Shown one piece after another: positions 24,143 through 35,785 of a DNA stretch of 60,500 nucleotides. Under the pieces are notes generated by a model. That model had not been told where the DNA came from, ran no database searches, and saw only the letters and a program-made list of their open reading frames with translations. Origin of the DNA: Glandiceps talaboti (Eukaryota; Hemichordata; Enteropneusta; Spengelidae); contig NC_135553.1 in the NCBI RefSeq assembly GCF_964340395.1, positions 17,474,501-17,535,000 on the forward strand, read 5' to 3'. A program made the translations under genes and the position numbers. Position 1 is the first letter of the stretch. Every line of letters begins with the position of its first letter.

Positions 24143-26279
24143 ATGGGCGAGTGCCTCGGAAAAATGTCTCCCAACAGCGACTCTAAACATGAATCGGGTA
24201 GGGCAAGGGTAAGTATAAATCCACTTAACTTTCAACAACCCTGAACTTTGTATACTGTACAGGATGTTGCTGTGTCTTTGAGAACGAATCATTTTATACA
24301 TCATGTATTGTTTCACGTATATTTACGCCACGGTCGTGATTGTTTTGGATACGTGATATTGAGATTTCACATTTTTGATGTGTTGTCTTTTATGGTCGAT
24401 CTTTTATGATTGATAAATTCTTAACACTTTAGAGAAGGAGAGAGAAGAGATTAGAACGAAATATCAATACATCTGGGAAGACTTTTGACGAACAGCGGAG
24501 AGAATTGGAGAAAAGCGAAAAGAGGCGAATCAGAAAAGAGATGACGGAATCATGGGATGGACGAGAACTAGAGGAAGTGTGGGAAAGGTATGATTCGATC
24601 TGTTAGTTTCCTTTATCGTCTGTAAGAAATACGTGGGATATCATTAGACTGTCTTTATAGCTTTATTTTGAATTTTTAATAAACAATTTTATCATGGCTC
24701 TGTACTTGAGAAATCAATGTGAAAACGACATTTGGCAAAGTCTGTGTTTGAACCCCAATACATTGCAAAGAGATGAAACAAATATGTAAAAAGTTATTTT
24801 TGTACGTTAAGTAACAAAGATTTTACTTTTTTATCAATTGTTTTGTAATTTATTGAGTTACATACACTAGACTTTGTCAATGTTGTTTCACATTGATTTT
24901 TCAAGTAAGAAGCCATGATAAAATTGTTTTATAAATTAAAAATCCAAAATAAAATACTAAATCCTCATCCATATGACCACTGTGACGATATGAATAATAA
25001 CTTGATTTATATGATATTTAAACCTGTACTAGCTGTAACCGAGATATTATTTGTTTCGATCAGCCAACAAACAATATTCAAAATACCAATAATTAGATAT
25101 TGCACATGACATTAATTAGAGATCGATTTTTTCAGTAATAAGTTGAAATCGTTATTGCATTTGTTAAGTTGGTTTTTGGGTGCGGACCCCATGGAAAACA
25201 ACAGTATTAATTACACAAAATTGTTGTGTAACACACAATAACTTGATGAAGTATGTATTTTAAGATTTTGTTAGATGTTAGTCTGCATAGGGTACGTACG
25301 CCATGATGGGGCGCCCTCACACATCGGTCAACACGCCGGTGTGGGCAGAACGACACGGCGTAGTATCTTAGTCTATTACTAGCCACAAAATTGATAATAC
25401 ACAATGTTTTAATCTTGTTAAAACCATCGTTGTCAAACCACTAGCATCTTGACGGCGTCTCTACACGGCGCTTGATGGACGTCGTAAAACCACTAGCCCT
25501 TTTTACGTCGTACGCGTAAAGTTAGAGGCTAGTGGTTTTGCTTCAATAGAAAAAGTATACTCTGACATGCGAATGCATATTAGTTAAAATTTCTACGACA
25601 TATCTTCGAACGTCTACTTGAGCATCTTAATAACGTAGTGAAATTTATCGTTTCTTGTGTTCTTGCTGATAGTTAGATATTGCTTTCATGTTTTAAGATT
25701 TATTGATTTAACATTGCATCATAATTGCACTATGTCACTTTTTATTTTCTTACCCCATATAGTCGCAGGGACAGTTCCAGTGTTATAAATAGAAGTAGTG
25801 ACCTGCCCATAGAGGGTAGAAGTTACTATATCTTTAACTCTGCTTTCGACGTTCCTGGGCATAGGATGACGTTCAAACCTTTCCAATCTACTGAGTTCTC
25901 TAATCGGGAACCCAACAAGAAACGTCCAAGACGCGGGGGAATCGGAGAAGTTCATCTTCCGAAAACGCCAGAGTCCGAGTCGTCTCCCGCCATTAGTTAT
26001 CATACGTGTAAACCCAGGACTACTACAGAGAAGGTGTATTGGGACGAATTCGGAGTGCCATTTGCTCTCAATGAAATAACAAAAATTGGGAGAGCAAGAC
26101 TGCAAGAACGACAGAGACTAGAAAAGCGTGCCAAACTTGCCATTGGATGGGAAATGGAAGCTCCAACCATGATGTTGATGGGCAAAGAATTATCCCTTAT
26201 GCCTACCATTGATGAAGGCGAGGAGGAAATGGAAAATGAAAGTGCGCCGCCACAGGTAGACTGTCAACAGTCGTCCTGA
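24143..26279 (+). CDS. uncharacterised basic protein, 245 aa, three exons
   Basis: Exons are 24143-24208, 24433-24587 and 25763-26279, with GT-AG borders and phases 0 and 2, totalling 738 nt. I do not recognise the family. Residues 20-75 are Arg/Lys/Glu-rich and probably helical (RRREKRL, EKSEKRRIRKEM). The middle has FKPFQSTEFSNREPNKKRPRR, a possible nuclear targeting cluster. Near residues 180-215 is VYWDEFGVPFALNEITKIGR followed by another charged helix. The C-terminus is acidic (IDEGEEEMENE). There is no signal peptide and no membrane segment. The start is the first ATG after the presumptive promoter; a second ATG lies seven codons on. An AATAAA near 26470 could end the transcript. The splice model is mine and unproven, but coding phase and borders agree. 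Confidence 0.75.
24655..24980. repeat. family A foldback element, copy 4 (left end decayed)
   Basis: The right end is AAATCCTCATCCATATGACC. The body has the shared AACAATTTTATCATGGC and its mirror CATGATAAAATTGTTTTATA, plus the ATTGAGTTACA block. The left terminal motif is no longer recognisable. It lies in the second intron of the 245-aa gene. Confidence 0.8.
25486..25539. repeat. short hairpin with AAAACCACTAGCC arms
   Basis: AAAACCACTAGCC and its inverse GGCTAGTGGTTTT lie 28 bp apart. A further direct copy of AAACCACTAGC lies about 50 bp upstream. It may be a small inverted-repeat element. Confidence 0.6.
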
Positions 26280-26671
26280 CTTTCCTGAAATACACCCTTG
26301 AGAACTGTTTGAATTAGTTGGTGAATGACAATTAAAATATGACAGTTTTTAGAACTTGCTATGTACCTGTACTGTATGGTGTATTGTGTAAAAAATATGC
26401 ACGGATATATTACATTCGAATTTTTATATTGCATGTTACTGGTTATGCATACGTGAGCGCATAATTAGTAAATAAATAATATGAAATAATATTCCAGAAG
26501 CTTTTTAAGGAATTCTTTACTACAATATCAAAAAAGGTCATGCAACCCTCAAAATATTATCAAAACACAGCAACACATACTGTCGTGTAACCGACCACCC
26601 AAGCCCTCAACGTCGACAACGACAAGAGGCTGCGTAACATTTTAATAGTTTTATGAATTATGATGGTTAGT

Positions 26672-26673
<2 letters not shown>

Positions 26674-26735
<62 letters not shown>

Positions 26736-26762
26736 GCACGCACGCGCGCTCGCACACACACA
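26674..26762. repeat. CA microsatellite
   Basis: A CA run ending in CGCACG variants, in the intergenic space after the 245-aa gene. Confidence 0.95.
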
Positions 26763-26924
26763 TATGATGTTGATGGTATATTTAATTGGTATTTTTTGTA
26801 TCCATACCGCAGTCGCTTGTAAACTGTTATTCCTTTCCTAAATGGTTTTATTCTTGTCTATGACGGTCCTAATACAGAACAATGATCATGACGTTATTAT
26901 AGGGATTGGCGATATTCTTATAAA

Positions 26925-26996
26925 ATCGGTAGCGATGTCATACCCCCTACAGTGTTGTATGTATATAGGGGGGGGGGGTATGACATCGCTACCGAT
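26925..26996. repeat. hairpin at the edge of the broken YqaJ-type gene
   Basis: The arm ATCGGTAGCGATGTCATACC followed by CCCT is matched by its reverse complement after about 25 bp, giving a perfect stem of about 24 bp. It sits just beyond the 3' end of the - strand YqaJ-like fragment. Confidence 0.85.
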
Positions 26997-26998
26997 GT

Positions 26999-28263
26999 TC
27001 ATGGTCTTTCCCCATTTGATTCTAGGTTTGGACATTCAACAATTCTGTTGATCAATCTTGTTACTACAGCTGGTTTTCCTGGATTTTTTGTCATTTTTTC
27101 AACTTTGGTATGGACATCATGGAATACAGAAGCAGTCAGCCTACCAGCCCTTTGTTCAAACCATTGAGGATTGTCTGCTTGGTTAACCGTAGCCTTAGCA
27201 ATAGTTTCAACAACATCATTGTCGATTCTTGAATTCAGTTGTTCAAGGAAGCCACTCACCAAAGTTGGTTCATTATCATTACTCTGACTCCTAGCATATT
27301 CCTCAGCCTGACATTTGACAGAAGGAGGTATACTACAAAGACTTGACAACTTTGGAAGGGCCTTGTACACCACTGCATTGGATTCTACTGTTCTCCACTC
27401 AGCCAGAAAGTCTGAAACTTGTTTGTCAGTAACATTCCTTTCATTTTGTCTTCGTAAGTCAAAATTTAATTTTGTCTCTGAGTTTATATTGATATTGTCG
27501 CCAGCTGATATTCTAGAGTGTTGTCTAATTGTCATGTTCCTAACTTTTTCTGGTTTTATTTCTTTAAATGTTCTATGGTTCCAATGACATGGTATATCTG
27601 TACAGGATGGTATTTCATGATAGTTGCATACTCCATTTTGTAGAGTACGGCCATGATATGATTACAGCCCTGAGAGAGACCAGCTTTGCAACTACACTAG
27701 GCTCCCCTCCAAGTACTACACCATCATTTTTTACTACAATCCACACAGATCTGGGTTCATCCCTAACATTCTGTGATGGTGTAACGTTTGATTTGATTAT
27801 TATTTTATCACTAGCTTGGACTACATGATGAAATATTGTGTTCACAAATCCACTTGAAAAGTATGAATATGCTTTATATGTTTTATACTTTCCAATGAAT
27901 GCTTCCTCATATTCTTTCTTTTCTAGTATGAAGGAAAATATTTTCCCTAGGTCTATCTTTGGCCATTCCCTGACATCATTTTTCCATTCTTCATATGGTA
28001 TTGTCAGTGGGTCATTTACCTAAAGTTCCTTGACGCTATCTTCATATTCAGTTTTCAACTTCTGTTTGATTTTGATGTTCTGACAATTTGATTGGAATTT
28101 TCTGTTCAGAAGCAACAAAGGCTCTGGCCACTAATTCTGACTTGGTACCTGATGTTTTGATGCCTCTGATTGTCAGAAAGTACTTTAATTCTCCACAAGA
28201 CTTCTGAATAAAACTCTCATATATGCCTGTTTGCTCAGTAGCCATTGTCAAAGCTACAAGCAT
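26999..28263 (-). pseudogene. broken SAP / SWIM / YqaJ-nuclease gene
   Basis: Read right to left. 28263-28048 encodes a SAP-type module (SCGELKYFLTIRGIKTSGTK, then SELVARAF). About 28020-27615 encodes PYEEWKNDV and KNDGVVLGGEP. A different frame then gives a SWIM-like zinc motif (KAGLSQGCNHIMAVLYKMEY) near 27640-27700. From about 27600 the frame changes again to CTDIPCHWNHRTFKEI, and it ends in a YqaJ-type segment NPQWFEQRAGRLTASVFHD (about 27165-27110). At least two frameshifts and a stop break it. SAP plus SWIM plus YqaJ occurs in multi-copy invertebrate genes often linked with mobile DNA; that is from memory. It is also possible that the fragment is a decayed host copy. Confidence 0.75.
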
Positions 28264-28285
28264 GTATACTGGCCTGGAGACCTTG

Positions 28286-28504
28286 TATAGACTGTCGACA
28301 GTCGCTTGCGCCTTTCCCCCCTACGTTTTATCTGAACTTAAGTCGTTGCCGCGCTCCGATCGCATACTGATATCGATGGTCGGCCCTCGATCACTCGGGC
28401 CTTCGGCCCTCGATATCAGTTTGCGATTATAGTAGTGTTGCGCCGGATCGGAGTTAAGATAAGACGTAGGAAAAAAAGGCGCGAGCGACTGTCGACAGTC
28501 TATA
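28286..28504. repeat. inverted-repeat element with 5-bp target duplication
   Basis: The termini are TATAGACTGTCGACAGTCGC on both strands, each containing the palindrome ACTGTCGACAGT. They continue with GCGCCTTT, CCTACGT and TTATCT blocks. CCTTG flanks each side (28281-28285 and 28505-28509). The centre has GGCCGAAGGCCC-type palindromes. It lies just upstream of the SAP module on the - strand. Confidence 0.85.
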
Positions 28505-28509
28505 CCTTG

Positions 28510-29980
28510 TACTCTAGTGAGTCCTATGGTCTACACTAACCTGTTGAAATAGATAGACACATAATTATTTATACTATGTATGAATTAGGAATATTATGCT
28601 CCTTTACAATGTCTGCATGCTGATGACATTATATGTAATCCTTACTAGTACTTGACTCTATGAAACTGATGTAGACCAGTACCCATATAGGAATGAAAAG
28701 TCAAATACCAAGATATAGATAATGTATATATACAACATGCAATTTTTGATTCCAATAGTTTTATTATCATCTGTCAGTTCGATCTCATTATTCAAAAAAT
28801 CAACTAAAATGTGTTTCATCATATAGCGCTACAGTTACAGTAAACAATACCCGCCCATGAAATTTGTGATTAACCGAAGTTTTACAGCTAACGTTACATT
28901 TATTGTGTAAACTATGTAAAAACAATCTTAATCAAGTTAATGACACACACGAAGAATACTTTTATTTCAGATGATTTCGTTCAATTTACTCCTTGTAATA
29001 TTTAATCACATACAACATGGAAACTTGAATATTCCTGAAAACTAGTTACAATCCCGATTTCAAAGATGCGTATCCGCTAAAAATGTAAACGTATAGTTTA
29101 CCATCAAACAACCAACAAGCATCCATATGCGGCCCAAAATGAACCACTGTTTTCAATGCCTATGCTACACGACCGGTCGTACGACCAAATTTCGGTCGTG
29201 GAAAGCCAGTATGAAATACGGTGAAAAACTTACGAAATTGGGAGAGAAATGAGCGAGCGGTGACTCCGTGTACTTCCTGGTTTGTCCGAGTGTCGTCTGG
29301 ATAATAACAAAAAAGCGCGCCACTGACGGCGAGACAGACACCGGTCACACATGAATCTACCCTGCGTGAGCTTATGAGTTATGATATTACGCAAAATGAG
29401 CGAATCAAAATATTCCTTATAAAACATGACATCTACAATGTAGCGAAATGATTTCTATTCTCTCATTGGACGATATCGAAGCCCGCCATTTTCACACGAC
29501 AGTAAACCGGCTTCCAGTACGTGAAGGTAGTGTGAACTCTCGCAATAATCTGTCAAAACCTACGAAACCTTTTATGTTAGCCTTGGCTAACAGCTGTTCC
29601 ACAAATCTGATCGTTGACAACATGGTTATGATACAATGAACCTCTTCAGTACCGTGATCGCTCACACAGGCGCCAGGTATGGGCACTTGTACTAATTTAG
29701 GAGAAAGGGTAGGATAGCTAGCTGAAAGTAGCGATAGTTCTTGAAGTCTACAGATGAGATGAGGCTAGTGAGTAATAGTATAGTATAGTATAGTATAGTA
29801 CGGTACCTGAAATGGCTTTTTCCTTTGTTGTGTATTTTGTGGTCGATGTGCATCTTGAAAATCATTGTCAATTTTCAATCATGATTTCAAGTAAAATTCG
29901 ATGCAAGTGAATGAAAATCTCTTGATTTTTTTACAATTGATTATTGTGTTTTTATGTCGCGCGATTGCAACATCCCATCA
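28510..29980. other. intergenic, no gene recognised
   Basis: Small open frames on both strands overlap each other and show no family signature. A TAGTA repeat lies at about 29778-29802. The patch 29160-29360 is richer in CG than its surroundings and includes the palindrome ACGACCGGTCGT. Confidence 0.5.
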
Positions 29981-31009
29981 CTCGACTCAAAATTTAGCGA
30001 CAGGAACCTCTCTGAATATCTTATGACAGCCAATGCATCGTTTACGCTCGGATTTAAGTTCTAAGAAAGATTTGGTACTTGGTACAAACAATTCAGAGTC
30101 CATAGTTTGATTAACAGTTTCTAAACTTGTATTAGGAGTCTCAGAGTCATATGTCAGCATACATGAACAGTTTCTGCTAAAGTCACTTATTTCCATGTGT
30201 CCTATTTTCAATTCGGCACACTCTTCATGGCCAAGCATTTAGTAGACTTGAGTGTGATTCTTAGGGCATAGTTTTGCCTTGTGACCAGGTACGTTGCAGC
30301 TGTAACAAGCGAGTTTCATTCCATGGCGACAAACTCGTTCTACATGACCTGGTTCTCCGCAGTTGAAGCATCCTAATGATCGCTGACTTAAAGGATTGGT
30401 TCTGTAATGGGTTGCTCTGTGGTTGTATGGTTCAATTTGTGGTCTCTGGTTCTGACAGTTTGTGGTCTGTGTGGTTCTACAGATGTTGATAAACTTGCAG
30501 TGTAAGCATTTCTTTTGAAGATTGATGGGGAAAAGCTTTCAAAGTTTTCTAGGAGTTTTACTATACCAGTATTATTTTGATGAACCTTATCATGATATAA
30601 TGATGAATCAACTTCTCCATTCCCAGATTTGAAACAGGCACCGTTGTCGATATAGGTGCATCCCATTCTATCTGCTGCGGATTGGAGTTGGTAGTTGATG
30701 GAACCAATTTCACCCTTCTTGTTATCTCTACGTGGGCAAACACCGGAAATGATTACTTTAGCTTGAGGTGCGATTCTCTGTTTCTGTTGGGCAGTTTCTG
30801 AGCATGCTGTAGTGATAGCATCTATTGATATAGAATTCTTCACATCATTCGTACCTGCATGGATGATAATAGTGTCACAGTCTCTCATGTAATCTTCCAT
30901 ATTTTTTGCTGCTCTCGTTATGTCAGGGAACATTGCTCCTGGAATTGTTATAACATCAGTGTTGTTGAGTCTCCTAGGACGTATGTTTCGTAGCATAGAC
31001 TAAGACTAA

Positions 31010-32548
31010 GGGACCGGACAGAATTTACGGCAGGGGGGGGGGGCCTGGGGAGAAATTATCTCTGACTTGTTTTTTTTCCTGGCCCCCCCATCCACTGTGA
31101 CCAAAATTTCACAGCCCCCCCTTTCAAAAGTATAAACATTTCATGGCCCCCCCCCAAAAAAAAAAAGAAAAAAAGTGCACAATATCCTGCCCCCTACAAT
31201 AACTAAAAAGAGTACAATTTTTTTTGTTACTGTAGCACAACTGTAATATTTCTTTTGGTACTACTATTATGTTACTATTTCAGCCCAAACAACTTAGTAG
31301 TTGTAGAGGAAGTTTTTTAGAAAACAAAACAAAATAAAACATTTTGACCATACATGTAATCATACACATGTGGTATAATCTTGTGTATTTCCCAACTAGA
31401 CACCATAAGTAGTCATCACTAAATACCAAGGCATTTGATGTGGTGGTTTTAACTGTCATTCACTGATACATACACAGAAACACAGACACAGAGTTAAACA
31501 CACATTCACATGCGTGATTTGTGAAAAACTGTAGTGGGGACATTTGTGGGGAGTATCTAAGAACATCACATCACCTACATAGTGTATTCAAATATCTATT
31601 TATACTCATAACACAATAACTATCTAATGTCAGACATTTGTGATGTCATGAAGTGCTAGCAAACTAAGGATTTTATGCAGCTTTCACTTTCCTACACCAA
31701 ATGCATTACCAATACAACTGTAAATGTAAGACATTTGTGACTTCATGTCACTGATGAAAAAACACTTAACACCACACAGACATCTAAATGCTTTACAATA
31801 TTTAGTACAGATAGATGCATTTGATGATGCTGAGGAGGGAAATAGTTTAATTTCACTGGTTTTAGATAGAAAGAAAGAAAGACAAGTCTTGCCTCATATC
31901 TTCAGACTCTAGTGAGTCTGAGAGTGAAACTCAAGAATAGTGTCAAGGAAAGAAATAAAACACCTATCTAAATTAATCTGGCCAGACGTTTTTGTATTTA
32001 CATTTTTCACCAAAAGGTCACTTTTTAAACACATAAATTACAGGTCCTATGCTAGAATATTACCATATATATATATTAGGACCTGTAATGTATCCTTGAT
32101 GGTAATTACACACTGAACCTGTTTCCACAGTGCTAAAATGTATGTATGTATGTATGTATGTATGTATGTATGTATGTATGTATGTATGCATGTATACATA
32201 TGTGTGTGTGTGTGTGAACAACTTGGAGTATATAAGAGTAATTAAGGGTGTATCAAATTAATCTTGAGTAGTGTTTTTATGCTTCACTAAATACAAACGT
32301 ACACACTTCCATTTTAATACATAAATGAAAGTGTAGACATTCAATATTAAAGGCGATATCAAGTGCTATCTCATGCAATGCTAAATTTTCTAACATATTA
32401 ATTTTTTTCAATGACAAAATATTTCGCGGCCCCCCCCCTTTCAAACCATGAGAATTTTCATGGCCCCCCCTTCAAGCCTCCCATTTTTTTCATGGCCCCC
32501 CCAATTTCTCCCCAGGCCCCCCCTCTGCCGTAAATTCTGTCCGGTCCC
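31010..32548. mobile_element. 1.54-kb non-autonomous element with inverted termini
   Basis: The ends are GGGACCGGACAGAATTTACG and its exact inverse, followed on both sides by G- or C-rich tracts and repeated CATGGCCCCCC motifs. The flanks allow a TAA (3-bp) or CTAAG (5-bp) target duplication, depending on where the end is drawn. A TAA duplication with GGG-type ends would suit Harbinger-type elements. The interior has a TATG repeat (32138-32196) and no transposase frame. Confidence 0.85.
32138..32216. repeat. TATG and GT microsatellite
   Basis: About fourteen TATG units followed by a short GT run, inside the 1.54-kb inverted-repeat element. Confidence 0.9.
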
Positions 32549-33113
32549 TAAGAGTCGCCAATGATGAAGTTTTTTTTTTGTTTTCTTCATGATAGTCTCT
32601 CTTTGAGGATTACTGTTGTGTGTTTGGTAAATTGTTGACTCTGAGTTGTTGGATGTTGGCGGTTTAGATATTTTTGTGACTTCCAGTGGTATGAAACCCT
32701 TCGAATTCAAGGCTACTAATATAGAAGCGTTAATTTTGTGTTCAGACTTGATGTTCGTCTCCTTTTTTTTTATATTTTCAGATTCTAACAGAAAAGAATT
32801 AAGGGAGGTTCTTTACCACAGTCCCCAAAGTCAACATAGAAGGTATGTATGTGGATTGCTAGTATTGGTATTTCATGAATTCACTTGAAATCAGTGCTCT
32901 CCTCAATTTTATCTTACTTTTGGAAAAAAGTGCTGTTGAATTGTCTGAAACTTTTATTGTAATCAATTTGTTTTGTTATTTTTGACTTTATATTATGTTA
33001 CTGTACTTGCTGAAGTACTGTTCATGTATAATCATCTAGTGAAAGCGTAATGTAGAAATTGTTATTTGTCGACAATACCATGAATTGTCTGACTCTCTGA
33101 TCTCATTTATTCA

Positions 33114-34695
<1,582 letters not shown>

Positions 34696-35246
34696 ATGTA
34701 TTAATCGCCGACAATCCACCCGTATGCACGAGGGACTAACCCGGAAGCAAGTCGTTGTCAGCCATACGTTACAGTGGTAACATCGTCCGAGAAATCGCTG
34801 CGTTCAGCGTGTCATTATTCACAGAATTGTTGTTTTCGAGTGAAAACCCGTCTTGAATTGTATAACTCTAACAAATGAAGACATGTCAAGTTATATTTTG
34901 AAAGTTGTATCGCTAGTTTGAGACGATTTTCTCACGTACTATAGTACTATCGAGGCTTACTTGGAAGTAGTAGGACCTTACTCCAGTTCATCGGGAAGTT
35001 TAGCCAGTCCGATAATTCTTTCTGGTTTAGTTTACAACACTTTTGATCAATCACGCAGATTTTGTTGTTGTGATGAAAAGAAATAAAAAAAAAGATCATT
35101 TCAACCATTTCGTTGTGTTTTCGTTGTGAAAGGTAACCGAACATGAACGAGTGTTACCACTGCACTGTAACGTATGGCTGAGAATGACTCTCTTCCGGGT
35201 ACTTGAGATTGTCGCCGTACGGAAACTAAGATGGCGATTAATACAT
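34696..35246. repeat. inverted-repeat element upstream of the FAM111-like gene
   Basis: The arms are about 100 bp each. ATGTATTAATCGCC at the left is matched by GGCGATTAATACAT at the right. Farther in, AGCCATACGTTACAGTG and GTGGTAACA are mirrored with small gaps. About 350 bp of unrelated spacer lies between. No coding. Confidence 0.75.
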
Positions 35247-35785
35247 TTCTTCCCTATATATATCTACCACAACTAGTACAAGTTGAATGTTGTTGACTTT
35301 GTAAATTTGTTAGAAAATTGAAATTCAAATTGCCTCAAAATTATTTTAGATCCCTAGTTTATTTCATTCATCATTAAAATTTTCCAGGGTTACAGCTGTA
35401 AGACACTGGAATTATTTATAGCCAACCTCAAAATCCTCTTTTTTTCTTTTTCTTGTGTGCATTTCCCAGTCATTTTTTTCTGAGATTTTGTGCAATTTTT
35501 CATAACAGTAGATTTTTGTTATAAAATGGTGACTATGGTATAAAAGTACAATACATTACCAACTTCTGTGTAAAATGTGTTTTATAGTGAGACATCATAT
35601 GAAACCACTAACCACTTTATTGCATCGCTAAAACAAAACTGCATAGTGAAGACCTGAACCACTTCTACATGTCACCAAAATAAAAAATTAAATTAAAAAA
35701 AAAAACAGCGGAGCTATTCTGACCGATAGGTCACTTGTTTTAATTTGTATAGATATCTGTACGGATCTCTGTAGACCAAGACAAT

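Larger units (their letters stand above)
29987..32815 (-). pseudogene. broken SGNH-hydrolase / zinc-knuckle gene split by an insertion
   Basis: Read right to left. About 32815-32551 gives a Lys/Ser-rich N-terminus ending in FIIGDS, the SGNH block I with its catalytic Ser. The frame is then interrupted by the 1.54-kb element. From 30996 it resumes as MLRNIRPRRLNNTDVITIPG, with HAGTND (block III) and the DKVH Asp/His pair (block V). After one frameshift come two CCHC knuckles at about 30375-30240 (CFNCGEPGHVERVC and CYSCNVPGHKAKLC). An in-frame TAA follows, then 84 more codons with a CIGC pair. SGNH esterases and CCHC knuckles are both known from LINE-type ORF1 proteins, so a retroelement origin is likely but not shown; no reverse transcriptase was seen nearby. 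Confidence 0.75.
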
